Notes: a model not told the origin generated them from the letters alone. A stretch of 20,739 nucleotides of DNA from Actinomycetes bacterium (GCA_021799915.1 JAJYZN010000025.1:1-20739); one strand, 5' to 3'. Counted from the first letter of the stretch, positions 9,824-16,982 are shown. Made by a program: numbers and translations.

Positions 9824-12379
9824 TCAGGATCGACCGCCCGGCGGCACCCCCTCGACCCCGGCGACGAGCTCGTAGTCCGGGTTCAGCATGGCCATCCGCT
9901 GCCCCCAAGAGCCCACCATTCCTTCGGCTACCAGGCGGGCTCCGGGCTCGATGCCCGGGATCCGGGGCCGGCCCTGGAATACGAGCATGATGCTGCCGGT
10001 GCCGTCGTTCAGGACGCACTCGAGGTTCGAGGTCCCGGCCCGGGGCTGGACCCGTACCGAGCGCACCCGGCCGGCCACCCGGACGCGATCACGGAACTGG
10101 ACGTCGGCGATCTGCTTCGTCCCGACGGCCCGCAGCGCCAGGGCCCGGTCCACCGACGAGGTCGAGGCGTCCCGGACCCGGTCCCGGCGCACTCCCCGGC
10201 CGCTGCGAGGTGAGGCGTCGGCCGCCGCCACGGCCTCGCCCCCACCCACCCGGCCAGGGTCGCCGATCTCTGAGTCTCCGGCTCGAGGCCCCGTCCCCCC
10301 GGTCCCGGGGGACAGGGCTCCTCGGCCCCCCGGCTCGGGTGCTCCCAGGTCGCCCCTCCCGCCGTCGACGGGATGGGTCCGGAGGTCGTCGGGGTCGAGG
10401 TCGCCGGGGACCTCCGGCGCCCCGGCGTCCTGGACCGCACGCCGGTACTGGGCTCCACGATCGGCCCAGCGCCCGTGGAGATCGTAGGGGACGATAGTGG
10501 CGCTCACGTGGGGCACCTGGCCCAGGACGGTGGCGATGCGGTCCGCCGTCCGGTCGTGGAGGAAGCGTCGCCAACCGGTCCCGAAGCTCCGGCGGGGCAA
10601 CAGGACGGTGCACTCGGTGTTCCCGTCGGCCACGGCATCGGCCACCAGCTCGATGGCAGCCCGGGCCAAGCGACGATCCGGGCACTCGACGATGTCCAGG
10701 GGGAGCCGCGAGAGCCCGAGCCGTCCCCATTCCTCCTCGAGCTCTCGAGCCACCGCGCTGTCGATGTCGAAGTGGACGGCTCGAAGGTCGTCGGGGGTGA
10801 GCGTCCGGGCGTAGCGGATGGCTCGAGCGGCGGCCATGTCCAGGCGATCCACCAGGACGACGACCACGTGCCGGCGGAGGATCGGGCCTTCAGACGCGCG
10901 CAGCGCGCCGACCTCGAGCTGTTCGGCCTCCTCTTGGTATTCGTGGTGGAGGCGGAGGAGCCCCCAGTACATGAGCGGACCGACGAGTACCACGACCCAG
11001 GCCCCTTCGGTGAATTTGGCCACGGCGAAGATGAGCACGACGCTGGCCGTGAGTACGGCGGCGAATCCGTTCACCGCCACGCTCCGACGCCAGTGGGGTC
11101 CGCGCTCTCGGAGGTGGTGCTTCACCATTCCTGAGCCGGCCATGGCGAAGCCGGTGAAGACGCCGATGGCGTAGAGGGCCACCAGGGCGTCGACTTTGGC
11201 GCCGAACACCAGGATCAAGGTCACGGCGACGACAGCGAGGACGATGATCCCATTGGAGAAGGCCAGCCTGTGGCCCCGGCGGGTGAGTTGGCGGGGGAGG
11301 AAGGAGTCCTCGGCCACGAAGCTGGCAAGGAACGGGAAACCGTTGAAGCTGGTGTTCCCTCCGGTGTAGAGGATGAGCATCGTGGCCAGCTGGACCACGT
11401 AGAACAAGACGTGCCCTATCGCTCCAGTTCCGAGCACGTCCCGGACTTCCTGGGCCACCACCGTCGGCGATCCGGCGGCGTAGGGAACAGCGTGCGTCCA
11501 GCGGGCCAGCAGGGTCACACCCAAGACCAAGAATGCGAGCACCGAGCTCATGGTCACCAAGGTGATCCGGGCGTTGCGGGCCTCAGGCCTTCGGAAGCTG
11601 CTCACACCGTTCGAGATGGCTTCCAGTCCGGTGAGCGACGATCCTCCGTTGGCGAATGATCGCAGCAGCGTGATGAAGGCCAGCCCCATGAGCAGACCGC
11701 CTCCCGGAGTCCCGATGTGCTGACCGAACAGCTTCGCCGCCGGAGGGAGCGGTTCGGCGTGGAGGTCGCCGAGCCCGGCCTTGATGTAACCGACGATGAT
11801 GACGGCGCCGAGGCTGAATATGAAGAAGTAGGTGGGGAAGGCGAAGTACTTCCCCGCCTCCCGGATGCCCCGGAGGTTCCCGTAGAGGAGCACGAGGACC
11901 ACTCCGACGGTGATCGGCACGGTGTAGGACAGGAGCGATGGCAGCGCGCTGGTGAGTGCTGCGGTCCCGGCCGAAGTCTGGACGGCCACGGTGACCGTGT
12001 AGTCGATCAGCAGCGCCACGGCGGCCACCTGAGCGACTTTGGGGCCGAAGTTGTCGCGGGCCACGACGTAGGACCCGCCGGCCTTGGTGTAGAGCTGGAT
12101 CACCTCGAGGTAGGAGAGGGTCACGAAGAACAGCACTCCGATGATGGCCAGCGTGATCGGGACCACCAGGGTGAATGCGGCCAGACCCACGTAGGGGACG
12201 AGCTGGGTCAGCATCTCCTCGGTGCCGTAGGCCGATGACGAGATGCAGTCGGGAGACAACACGCCGAGGGCCGTGGGTCGTCCGAGGCGCTCGGAGCTGA
12301 GCTGCTCGGTGACGATCGGGGGGCCAAGGAGGCGGTTCTTCAGTCGGTACCGGAACGTCTCGGGGAACTGGGCCGCCAT
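9824..12379 (-). CDS. KimA-like APC/KUP-superfamily transporter with C-terminal OB-fold domain
   Basis: This is a probable K+ (or amino acid) transporter. Residues 35-480 hold about 12 membrane segments. They match B. subtilis KimA as I recall it: LSPDCISSSAYGTEE (41-55), LLIDYTVTVAV (123-133), GGSSLTGLEAISN (245-257) and GHRLAFSNGII. KimA K+-site residues as recalled map to Asp44, Tyr51, Asp126, Tyr127, Thr130 and Thr250; Ser125 of KimA is Gln134 here. Residues 500-640 form a USP-like cytoplasmic domain. A Gly/Pro-rich linker (650-750) then leads to a 95-residue OB-fold resembling mycobacterial Rv2694c, with RVRVAGRVRSV, GRPRIPGIEPG and NPDYEL. There is no internal stop, so it reads as one 851-aa protein. 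The ATG at 12379 starts right before conserved sequence; the frame stays open upstream, with a GTG at 12604. Divergent ceoB-ceoC supports a K+ role. Confidence 0.85.
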   Translation of the reverse strand: MAAQFPETFRYRLKNRLLGPPIVTEQLSSERLGRPTALGVLSPDCISSSAYGTEEMLTQLVPYVGLAAFTLVVPITLAIIGVLFFVTLSYLEVIQLYTKAGGSYVVARDNFGPKVAQVAAVALLIDYTVTVAVQTSAGTAALTSALPSLLSYTVPITVGVVLVLLYGNLRGIREAGKYFAFPTYFFIFSLGAVIIVGYIKAGLGDLHAEPLPPAAKLFGQHIGTPGGGLLMGLAFITLLRSFANGGSSLTGLEAISNGVSSFRRPEARNARITLVTMSSVLAFLVLGVTLLARWTHAVPYAAGSPTVVAQEVRDVLGTGAIGHVLFYVVQLATMLILYTGGNTSFNGFPFLASFVAEDSFLPRQLTRRGHRLAFSNGIIVLAVVAVTLILVFGAKVDALVALYAIGVFTGFAMAGSGMVKHHLRERGPHWRRSVAVNGFAAVLTASVVLIFAVAKFTEGAWVVVLVGPLMYWGLLRLHHEYQEEAEQLEVGALRASEGPILRRHVVVVLVDRLDMAAARAIRYARTLTPDDLRAVHFDIDSAVARELEEEWGRLGLSRLPLDIVECPDRRLARAAIELVADAVADGNTECTVLLPRRSFGTGWRRFLHDRTADRIATVLGQVPHVSATIVPYDLHGRWADRGAQYRRAVQDAGAPEVPGDLDPDDLRTHPVDGGRGDLGAPEPGGRGALSPGTGGTGPRAGDSEIGDPGRVGGGEAVAAADASPRSGRGVRRDRVRDASTSSVDRALALRAVGTKQIADVQFRDRVRVAGRVRSVRVQPRAGTSNLECVLNDGTGSIMLVFQGRPRIPGIEPGARLVAEGMVGSWGQRMAMLNPDYELVAGVEGVPPGGRS

Positions 12380-12731
12380 TCCTGACGGCAGAGCCGTGGG
12401 ACGCGGCGGTGGAGGAGGTGGGCGCCGGCCCCCCCGGGCTGGGTGGAGAGCTTCCCCCGGACCGGTGCCGCCGGGGGCTCGAGCGTCGCTCGCCCCGTCG
12501 CTCGGTTCGCTCGTCCCGTCGCTCGTTTCGCTCGCCGCACCGCCGTCGAGATCGCTCCGTGCGGGATCGCTCTGTGGCTGTGCGCCGCGCTCGTGGGGAT
12601 CCACCGCCCAAGAGTAGAGCCCATCTCCGGTCCCCGACGTACGACCCCGGGCCGACCCCGGGCTCCCCCCCAGCCCGAAGCGCCTCCCAGGAGGCTTTAC
12701 AGGAGGAGGCGGGGCGTGTTGCACTGTCGGG
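12380..12731. other. Divergent intergenic region between the transporter and ceoB
   Basis: This 352-bp stretch lies between two divergent genes. The transporter frame stays open across most of it, and a GTG at 12604 would add 75 residues of Ser/Asp/Gly/Pro-rich sequence, so part may be coding. TCGCTCG recurs five times within 12486-12534. Near ceoB, GCCTCC-CA-GGAGGC (12682-12695) is an inverted repeat, followed by AGGAGGAGG at 12701-12709. That purine block is an ideal ribosome-binding sequence but sits 22 nt before the ceoB ATG. No convincing -35/-10 pair is seen on either strand. Confidence 0.5.
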
Positions 12732-13445
12732 ATGCACGTCGTCGTGGTGGGATGCGGCCGAGTCGGCTCGGGGCTGGCGTCGGCCCTGTCCGAAGAAGGG
12801 CACGACGTCGCCGTGATCGACCGCACGGCCCGGGCCTTCCGGCGACTGGCGGACGACTGGCCAGGCATGCGGGTGGTCGGATCGGGGTTCGACCGTGACG
12901 ACCTCGAGCGGGCCGGCGCCATCGGGGCCGACGCCCTGGCGGCGGTGACCAGCGGCGACAACACCAACATCCTCACCGTCCGGATCGCCCGTGAGACCTA
13001 CCACATCCCCCGCGTCGTGGCCCGCATCTACGATCCCCGCCGGGCGGAGATCTATCAGCGGCTCGGGATCCCCACCGTGGCCACCGTCACCTGGACCATC
13101 GACCAGGTACGCCGCCGGCTCCTGCCCGAGACCATTGCCGGGGAGTGGGCGGACGCCTCGGGCCGGCTCGTCCTCATCGATCGGGTCATGCCCGATGAGT
13201 GGGCCGGCCGGAAGCTGGTCGAGATCGAGGACCCGGGCCGCATCCGACTGGTCGGCGTCACCCGGGCCGGCCTTCCGAGGCTGGACGCCTGCGAGCTGGT
13301 CGGCCAGGAGGGGGATCGGCTCCACGTAGCGGTCATGAAGGACGCGCTCGTCGAGTTCGAGGTGAAGATGGGGACCACCTCGTCGACCCACGATACGAGT
13401 CCGGCCGAAGGCCGGGCGAGCGCCGAAAGCGGTGGGCAAGGATGA
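12732..13445 (+). CDS. ceoB: TrkA/RCK-type potassium uptake regulatory protein CeoB
   Basis: This soluble protein binds nucleotide and gates K+ transport at the membrane. The Rossmann motif is GCGRVG at residues 7-12 with acidic Asp30 ending strand two, as in NAD-binding RCK_N domains; an RCK_C domain follows at about 130-215. The last 20 residues are a polar tail. Length is 237 aa, near that of mycobacterial CeoB. The ATG at 12732 starts on the conserved first strand, but its ribosome site is weak (TCGGG adjacent), and the strong AGGAGGAGG is 22 nt away. The stop overlaps the ceoC start as ATGA, so the two are coupled. No TrkH/TrkG pore is encoded in the window; the divergent KimA-like transporter is the natural partner, by inference. 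It matches the Rv2690c-ceoB-ceoC order as recalled for M. tuberculosis. Confidence 0.92.
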   Translation: MHVVVVGCGRVGSGLASALSEEGHDVAVIDRTARAFRRLADDWPGMRVVGSGFDRDDLERAGAIGADALAAVTSGDNTNILTVRIARETYHIPRVVARIYDPRRAEIYQRLGIPTVATVTWTIDQVRRRLLPETIAGEWADASGRLVLIDRVMPDEWAGRKLVEIEDPGRIRLVGVTRAGLPRLDACELVGQEGDRLHVAVMKDALVEFEVKMGTTSSTHDTSPAEGRASAESGGQG

Positions 13446-14104
13446 AGGTGGCTATCGCCGGTGGCGGAAGCGTGGGAACGGCGATCGCCCGTGACCTGCA
13501 CCTGAGCGGCCACGATGTGCTCGTGTTCGAGCAGGACCCCGAGCTGGTTGAGCGCCGTCGCCAGGAGCTGGGGGTCACGTGGGTGGCGGCCGACGCCTGC
13601 GAAGTTTCGTCCCTCGACGCGGCGGGGATGGCCAGCGTCGACGTGGTGGTCGCCGCCACCGGGGACGACGAGGACAACCTGGTGATCTCCCTCCTGGCCA
13701 AGCAGGAGTTCGCTGTGCCTCGGGTGGTAGCCCGGGTGAACCATCCCAAGAACCAGTGGTTGTTCAACGAGAGCTGGGGAGTCGACGTGTCGGTCTCGAC
13801 CCCTCAGCTCCTCACGGCCCTGGTGGAAGAGGCCGTCTCGGTTGGCTCGCTCGTTCGCCTCCTCCAGTTCCAAGGTGGGGCGGCCCACTTGGTCGAAGTG
13901 ACCCTGGCCGACGACTCACCGGCAGCGGGGATGGCCATCGCCGACATCGACTTCCCTCGGGACGCCACGGTGGTCGCCGTCGTGCGCGACGACCGTCTCG
14001 TAGTGCCCCGGGGAGACACTGTCTTGCAAGTGGGGGACGAAGTGTTGACCCTCGTCACCGCCGACGCCGAAGCCTCGGTACAAGGTCTGTTCATCGACCG
14101 CTGA
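13442..14104 (+). CDS. ceoC: TrkA/RCK-type potassium uptake regulatory protein CeoC
   Basis: This is the second RCK protein of the pair (220 aa). RCK_N carries GGGSVG at residues 7-12 and Glu30 in VLVFEQD; ATGDDEDNLVISLLAKQ and VARVNHPKN are typical TrkA_N segments. The C-terminal half (about 135-220) is an RCK_C domain, a ligand-binding module that in Ktr/Trk proteins can bind c-di-AMP or other effectors. The ATG at 13442 overlaps the ceoB stop and is preceded by AAGG. The Asp30/Glu30 difference between CeoB and CeoC may mean different nucleotide preference. The two probably form a hetero-oligomeric ring, as two-gene Trk systems do, but that is inference. Confidence 0.92.
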   Translation: MKVAIAGGGSVGTAIARDLHLSGHDVLVFEQDPELVERRRQELGVTWVAADACEVSSLDAAGMASVDVVVAATGDDEDNLVISLLAKQEFAVPRVVARVNHPKNQWLFNESWGVDVSVSTPQLLTALVEEAVSVGSLVRLLQFQGGAAHLVEVTLADDSPAAGMAIADIDFPRDATVVAVVRDDRLVVPRGDTVLQVGDEVLTLVTADAEASVQGLFIDR

Positions 14105-14135
14105 TCGGTGCGCCACTTCAAGGTGCCCGGCCTCG

Positions 14136-14141
14136 TACCAT
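14136..14141 (+). promoter_or_regulatory. TACCAT -10 for a leaderless HAD transcript
   Basis: TACCAT fits TANNNT and lies 7 nt before the GTG at 14149, so transcription would start at the start codon itself. The -35 is weak (CACTTC at a spacing of 16). It would give the hydrolase a promoter separate from ceoBC. Confidence 0.45.
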
Positions 14142-14148
14142 TGAAGGT

Positions 14149-15003
14149 GTGAGGGCTGCGTTCTTCGACCTGGACAAGACGGTCATCGCCAAGGCGTCCA
14201 TCGCGGCTTTCGGCCGGCCGTTCCGTCGAGGCGGGCTCATCAGCCGCAGAACCGTTGCCCGGGCTGTCGTCGGGCAACTCGTGTACCTGCAGTTCGGCGC
14301 CAGCGAGCAGAAGCTGGAGCGAATACGCGAGAGCTTGCTCCTACTCACCAAGGGGTGGGAACGAGACCGCGTGGCCGAGATCGTCCGGGAGACCCTCTTG
14401 GAGACCATCGAGCCAATCATCTACCGCGAAGCCCTGGACCTCATGGAGCGACACCACGAAGCGGGTGACTTGGTGTACCTGGTCTCGGCGGCACCCGAGG
14501 AGATCGTCCGGCCACTGGCCGACCTACTGGGGGTGGACGGGGCCGTGGCGTCCGTCGCCGAGGTGGACGGAGAAGGTCGCTACACGGGGCGAATGGCCTA
14601 CTACGCCTACGGACCGGCCAAAGCGGCCGCGGTCCGGCGCTTGGCCGAGGGGGAGCGGATCGACCTGGCGATCTCCACCGCGTACTCGGATTCAGTCACC
14701 GACGTGCCGATGCTCGAAGCGGTGGGCCACCCGGTAGCGGTGAACCCGGATCGGGCCCTGGCGCGGGTCGCCCGGGAACGGGGATGGGAGGTCCGTGAGT
14801 TCACCAACCCGGTGCGGGTCCGGGACCGGACCGCGGTGCGGACGTCAGTGCTCACGACCGCGCTGGCCGTCGCCACGGCGACGGCGGCCCTGGTGGTCTG
14901 GCGGGGACGGCGTTCGCGCCTGGCACCCAAGGTCCAGGGACGCCAGGGCCGGAGCACCGGGCGCCGTGCACCGGTGGGCGCCGTTGTCCGCACCGACCTG
15001 TGA
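14149..15003 (+). CDS. SerB-like HAD-IB family phosphatase with C-terminal membrane anchor
   Basis: This is a haloacid dehalogenase hydrolase of subfamily IB, likely a phosphomonoesterase of unknown substrate. All motifs are present: DLDKT (Asp7 nucleophile, Asp9 acid/base), Ser113 in VSAAPEE, Lys158 in GPAKAAAV and the metal-binding YSDSVTDVPML (Asp181, Asp185). A helical cap lies between motifs I and II. After the HAD core, residues 231-251 form one hydrophobic helix followed by a very basic tail, so the protein is probably membrane-tethered with its catalytic domain in the cytoplasm. The frame is open far upstream inside ceoC, but GTG at 14149 begins exactly at the HAD motif and lies 45 nt after the ceoC stop. 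Length is 284 aa. Phosphoserine as substrate is possible but not shown. Confidence 0.88.
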   Translation: MRAAFFDLDKTVIAKASIAAFGRPFRRGGLISRRTVARAVVGQLVYLQFGASEQKLERIRESLLLLTKGWERDRVAEIVRETLLETIEPIIYREALDLMERHHEAGDLVYLVSAAPEEIVRPLADLLGVDGAVASVAEVDGEGRYTGRMAYYAYGPAKAAAVRRLAEGERIDLAISTAYSDSVTDVPMLEAVGHPVAVNPDRALARVARERGWEVREFTNPVRVRDRTAVRTSVLTTALAVATATAALVVWRGRRSRLAPKVQGRQGRSTGRRAPVGAVVRTDL

Positions 15004-15007
15004 TCAG

Positions 15008-15042
15008 CCCGCCCGTCACCGGGACGTGGTGACCCGGGCGGG
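15008..15042 (+). terminator. Strong GC-rich hairpin after the HAD gene
   Basis: CCCGCCCG plus TCACC pairs with GGTGA plus CGGGCGGG around a 7-nt loop: 13 base pairs with a 2-nt bulge, starting five bases beyond the HAD stop. There is no T-run. It sits between convergent genes and may end transcription from both sides. Confidence 0.6.
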
Positions 15043-15089
15043 ATCCGGTCGCCCTGCGACGGGAGCGGTCCTATCGTGGCCGGGCGGTG

Positions 15090-15164
15090 TCAGGTGGTGC
15101 GCAACCGCTTGGCGGCGACAACTCCCAGGGTGATGAGCACGGCGATGATGATCAGCTTCTTCAT
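15090..15164 (-). CDS. 24-residue hydrophobic micro-protein
   Basis: The peptide reads MKKLIIIAVLITLGVVAAKR then LRTT and stop. It has a Lys-Lys start, a single hydrophobic helix and a basic end, so it is probably a small membrane protein. No Shine-Dalgarno is present, but TAGCAT lies exactly 7 nt before the ATG, as expected for a leaderless message. It resembles in style the actinobacterial DLW-39 family of MKKLLL-type mini-proteins, but it lacks their C-terminal part, so I do not assign it. It lies in a non-coding gap between the convergent HAD and sigma genes. Its short length means coding status rests on composition and context. Confidence 0.5.
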   Translation of the reverse strand: MKKLIIIAVLITLGVVAAKRLRTT

Positions 15165-15171
15165 GGAGGCG

Positions 15172-15177
15172 ATGCTA
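15172..15177 (-). promoter_or_regulatory. TAGCAT -10 for the micro-protein
   Basis: TAGCAT (TANNNT) on the minus strand ends 7 nt before the ATG at 15164, placing the transcript start at the start codon. No clear -35 is seen. The spacing matches that of the HAD gene. Confidence 0.4.
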
Positions 15178-15248
15178 CCGCCGAGAGCCGGTCGACGCAT
15201 CCGGGCCTGAACGGGTCCGAGCTGCCGGTGCCCTCTCGACGGAATGGA

Positions 15249-16286
15249 TCAGACGGTCAGAAGGTCACGAGCGCCGGTGTCGGAGGAGGGGTGGCGCAGC
15301 TTCGACATGGCGCGGGCCTCGATCTGGCGTATCCGCTCCCGGGTGAGGTTGAAGTGCTCTCCTACCTCCTCGAGCGTCCTGGGCTCGCCGCGGTCCAGGC
15401 CGAAGCGCAGGCGGAGGATCTCCCGTTCACGCTCGTCGAGGGGTGAGAGGAGACGACCGATCTCTTCAGGCAGCAGGGACACCGCTGCCACCTCGAACGG
15501 GGACTCGGCCGACCGGTCCTCGACCACGTCCCCCAGTTCGGCGTCCCCGTCCTCGCGCAGGGGCTCGGAGAGCGAGAGGGGCTCGGCCCGGAAGCGCAAC
15601 GCCTCGACCAGCTTGTCCTCGGGCATCTCGACTTCGATGCCCAGCTCGACCAAGGTCGCCGGCCGGCCGAATTTGAGCTCGAGCCGGGCCTGCGCCTTCT
15701 GAACGCGCGCCAGGGTGTCACCGGCGTGGACCGGGAGCCTGATCGTTCGCCCGGTGTTGGCGATGCCGCGGGTGATGGCCTGGCGGATCCACCACGTGGC
15801 GTAGGTCGAGAACTTGAACCCCTTGCGCCAGTCGAACTTCTCGACCGCGTGCATGAGGCCCAGGTTGCCCTCCTGGATGAGGTCGAGAAGGGGGAGGCCC
15901 GACGCCTGGTACTTCTTGGCGATCGACACGACGAGACGGAGGTTGGACTGGACGAACGTCTGCTGCGCCCGCTCACCGCTGATCGCCGTCCGGCGCAACT
16001 CTCGCTTCTTGGCCGGGGTCAATCCCTTGGGCGGGTTCCCGAGGGTCTCCTCGGCCTCCCGGCCGGCCTCGATCGCTTGGGCCAGGCGGACCTCGTCGTC
16101 CTTGGTGAGCAACGGGTACTGGCCGATGTCCGTGAGGTAGAGCCGGACGAGATCCTCGTCGTCGCGCTCGATCCGTTCCTTCGCCAAGGTGTCCCGAGCC
16201 TTTCGCAGTCGATGTACCGCTCCCGAGCGATCAGCTCCGGCGCGATAATGAGATATCCGATGACCCACCTGCTCCCTGACGGGCAC
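15249..16286 (-). CDS. RNA polymerase sigma-70 factor, primary-like (group 1/2)
   Basis: This sigma factor directs RNA polymerase to promoters. Region 1.2 starts near residue 43 (DEDLVRLYLTDIGQYPLL). Region 2 (about 104-190) carries NLRLVVSIAKKYQ, LLDLIQEGNLGLM and the region 2.3/2.4 helix TYATWWIRQAIT, with the Gln and Thr that read the -10. Region 4.2 (about 303-330) is RTLEEVGEHFNLTRERIRQI. There is no region 1.1, and after RQAIT the sequence reads RGIANTGRTIRLPVHAGD where principal factors usually have an ADQARTIRIPVH type sequence, so a group 2 factor is likelier than the housekeeping one. The frame is open to an ATG at 16358, but a promoter-like stretch lies inside it. I chose the GTG at 16286 (345 aa); GTG 16268 and TTG 16187 are alternatives. 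Confidence 0.88.
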   Translation of the reverse strand: MPVREQVGHRISHYRAGADRSGAVHRLRKARDTLAKERIERDDEDLVRLYLTDIGQYPLLTKDDEVRLAQAIEAGREAEETLGNPPKGLTPAKKRELRRTAISGERAQQTFVQSNLRLVVSIAKKYQASGLPLLDLIQEGNLGLMHAVEKFDWRKGFKFSTYATWWIRQAITRGIANTGRTIRLPVHAGDTLARVQKAQARLELKFGRPATLVELGIEVEMPEDKLVEALRFRAEPLSLSEPLREDGDAELGDVVEDRSAESPFEVAAVSLLPEEIGRLLSPLDEREREILRLRFGLDRGEPRTLEEVGEHFNLTRERIRQIEARAMSKLRHPSSDTGARDLLTV

Positions 16287-16292
16287 ACAGAC

Positions 16293-16322
16293 GGTGTACC
16301 CACATTCTACAGGACGCGTCAA
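16293..16322 (-). promoter_or_regulatory. Promoter candidates for the sigma gene
   Basis: TTGACG (16317-16322) is followed 18 nt later by TACACC (16293-16298), 6 nt before the GTG at 16286. Alternatively TAGAAT (16304-16309) is the -10, starting transcription near 16297. The TTGACG overlaps the stop codon of the upstream gene. Either choice places the start of transcription next to the GTG. Confidence 0.4.
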
Positions 16323-16951
16323 GTGGCTCGATCGGAAACCCTCGGCTGCGGCCAGCACACGATGCCTCGGCGCACTCCTGATGCCACGATGACACCCTCG
16401 ATGTGCTCGACCGCCTGAGCAGCGGCTCTCACGTCCTCGGAACCGGCCATCAGCTCTTCGAGGAGGCCTTCCCCGGCCCGAATGGCCTCGACCTCGTCAC
16501 GCAGGACCAGGCTGAGCACTCGCAGGACCGGTCGGTCGGCCGCCGGGGCGGCGACCGACCGGTGTCGTTCGTAGGTGGTGACGAGGCGGGGGAGGATCAC
16601 CCGGTGGAGCCCGGCCAGACGGCCGAGCAGGCGGATCCGGTCGGTGCCGGGTCCGGACGCAGGATCCGCGATCCACGAGCCGTCCTCGAGGGCCGAGAGG
16701 GCGTCGCGGGCTCCGATTCCGGGTGGGTCGGTGAGCGCATCACGATCGAAGCCTCGGGCCATCGGCAGGCGATCGGCCCACTCACTGGCGTGCCATGCGT
16801 GCTGTGCCCGTAGCTCGTCGAAGTGCACCCGGATGGCAGGGACCGGCGACTCTTCGGGCAGTGAGGGATCCGCCGCCCAGCGTCCGGTGAGCTCGAACAG
16901 TCGCGTCTCGAGCCAGCGATAGCCGCCGACGATCTCCGCCGTGTGGGTCAT
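16319..16951 (-). CDS. Conserved hypothetical protein, possible ferritin-like helical bundle
   Basis: No certain function is recognised. The 210-residue protein is mainly helical, with four amphipathic stretches: GGYRWLETRLFELTGRW (9-25), IRVHFDELRAQHAWHASEWA (40-59), GLHRVILPRLVTTYERH (114-130) and VLRVLSLVLRDEVEAIRAGE (142-161). Glu15, Glu46, His51, His54, Glu57 and Glu153 are placed as in ferritin-like four-helix bundles, but metal binding is not shown. A related sequence style occurs in other actinobacterial hypotheticals, as I recall. ATG at 16951 starts before the conserved helix; a GTG at 16993 overlapping the nadE stop by 11 nt is an alternative. It lies between nadE and the sigma gene in the same direction and probably shares the nadE transcript. 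Confidence 0.75.
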   Translation of the reverse strand: MTHTAEIVGGYRWLETRLFELTGRWAADPSLPEESPVPAIRVHFDELRAQHAWHASEWADRLPMARGFDRDALTDPPGIGARDALSALEDGSWIADPASGPGTDRIRLLGRLAGLHRVILPRLVTTYERHRSVAAPAADRPVLRVLSLVLRDEVEAIRAGEGLLEELMAGSEDVRAAAQAVEHIEGVIVASGVRRGIVCWPQPRVSDRAT

Positions 16952-16982
16952 CGACAGAGAGACAGCCTGGTGTGAAGAGCGC

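Noticed and set aside
12476..12540. TCGCTCG repeats as a possible CRISPR or iteron array
   Set aside because: Units are only 7-9 nt with irregular spacing and no spacer-repeat structure; they fit low-complexity codon usage.
11583..13439. A 618-codon minus-strand frame covering ceoB and the transporter start
   Set aside because: It overlaps two well-supported genes in other frames and has low-complexity Arg/Gly/Pro composition.
13579..14148. Upstream extension of the HAD gene inside ceoC
   Set aside because: The HAD motif begins right at GTG 14149, and the extension is Arg/Gly-rich shadow sequence over a conserved RCK protein.
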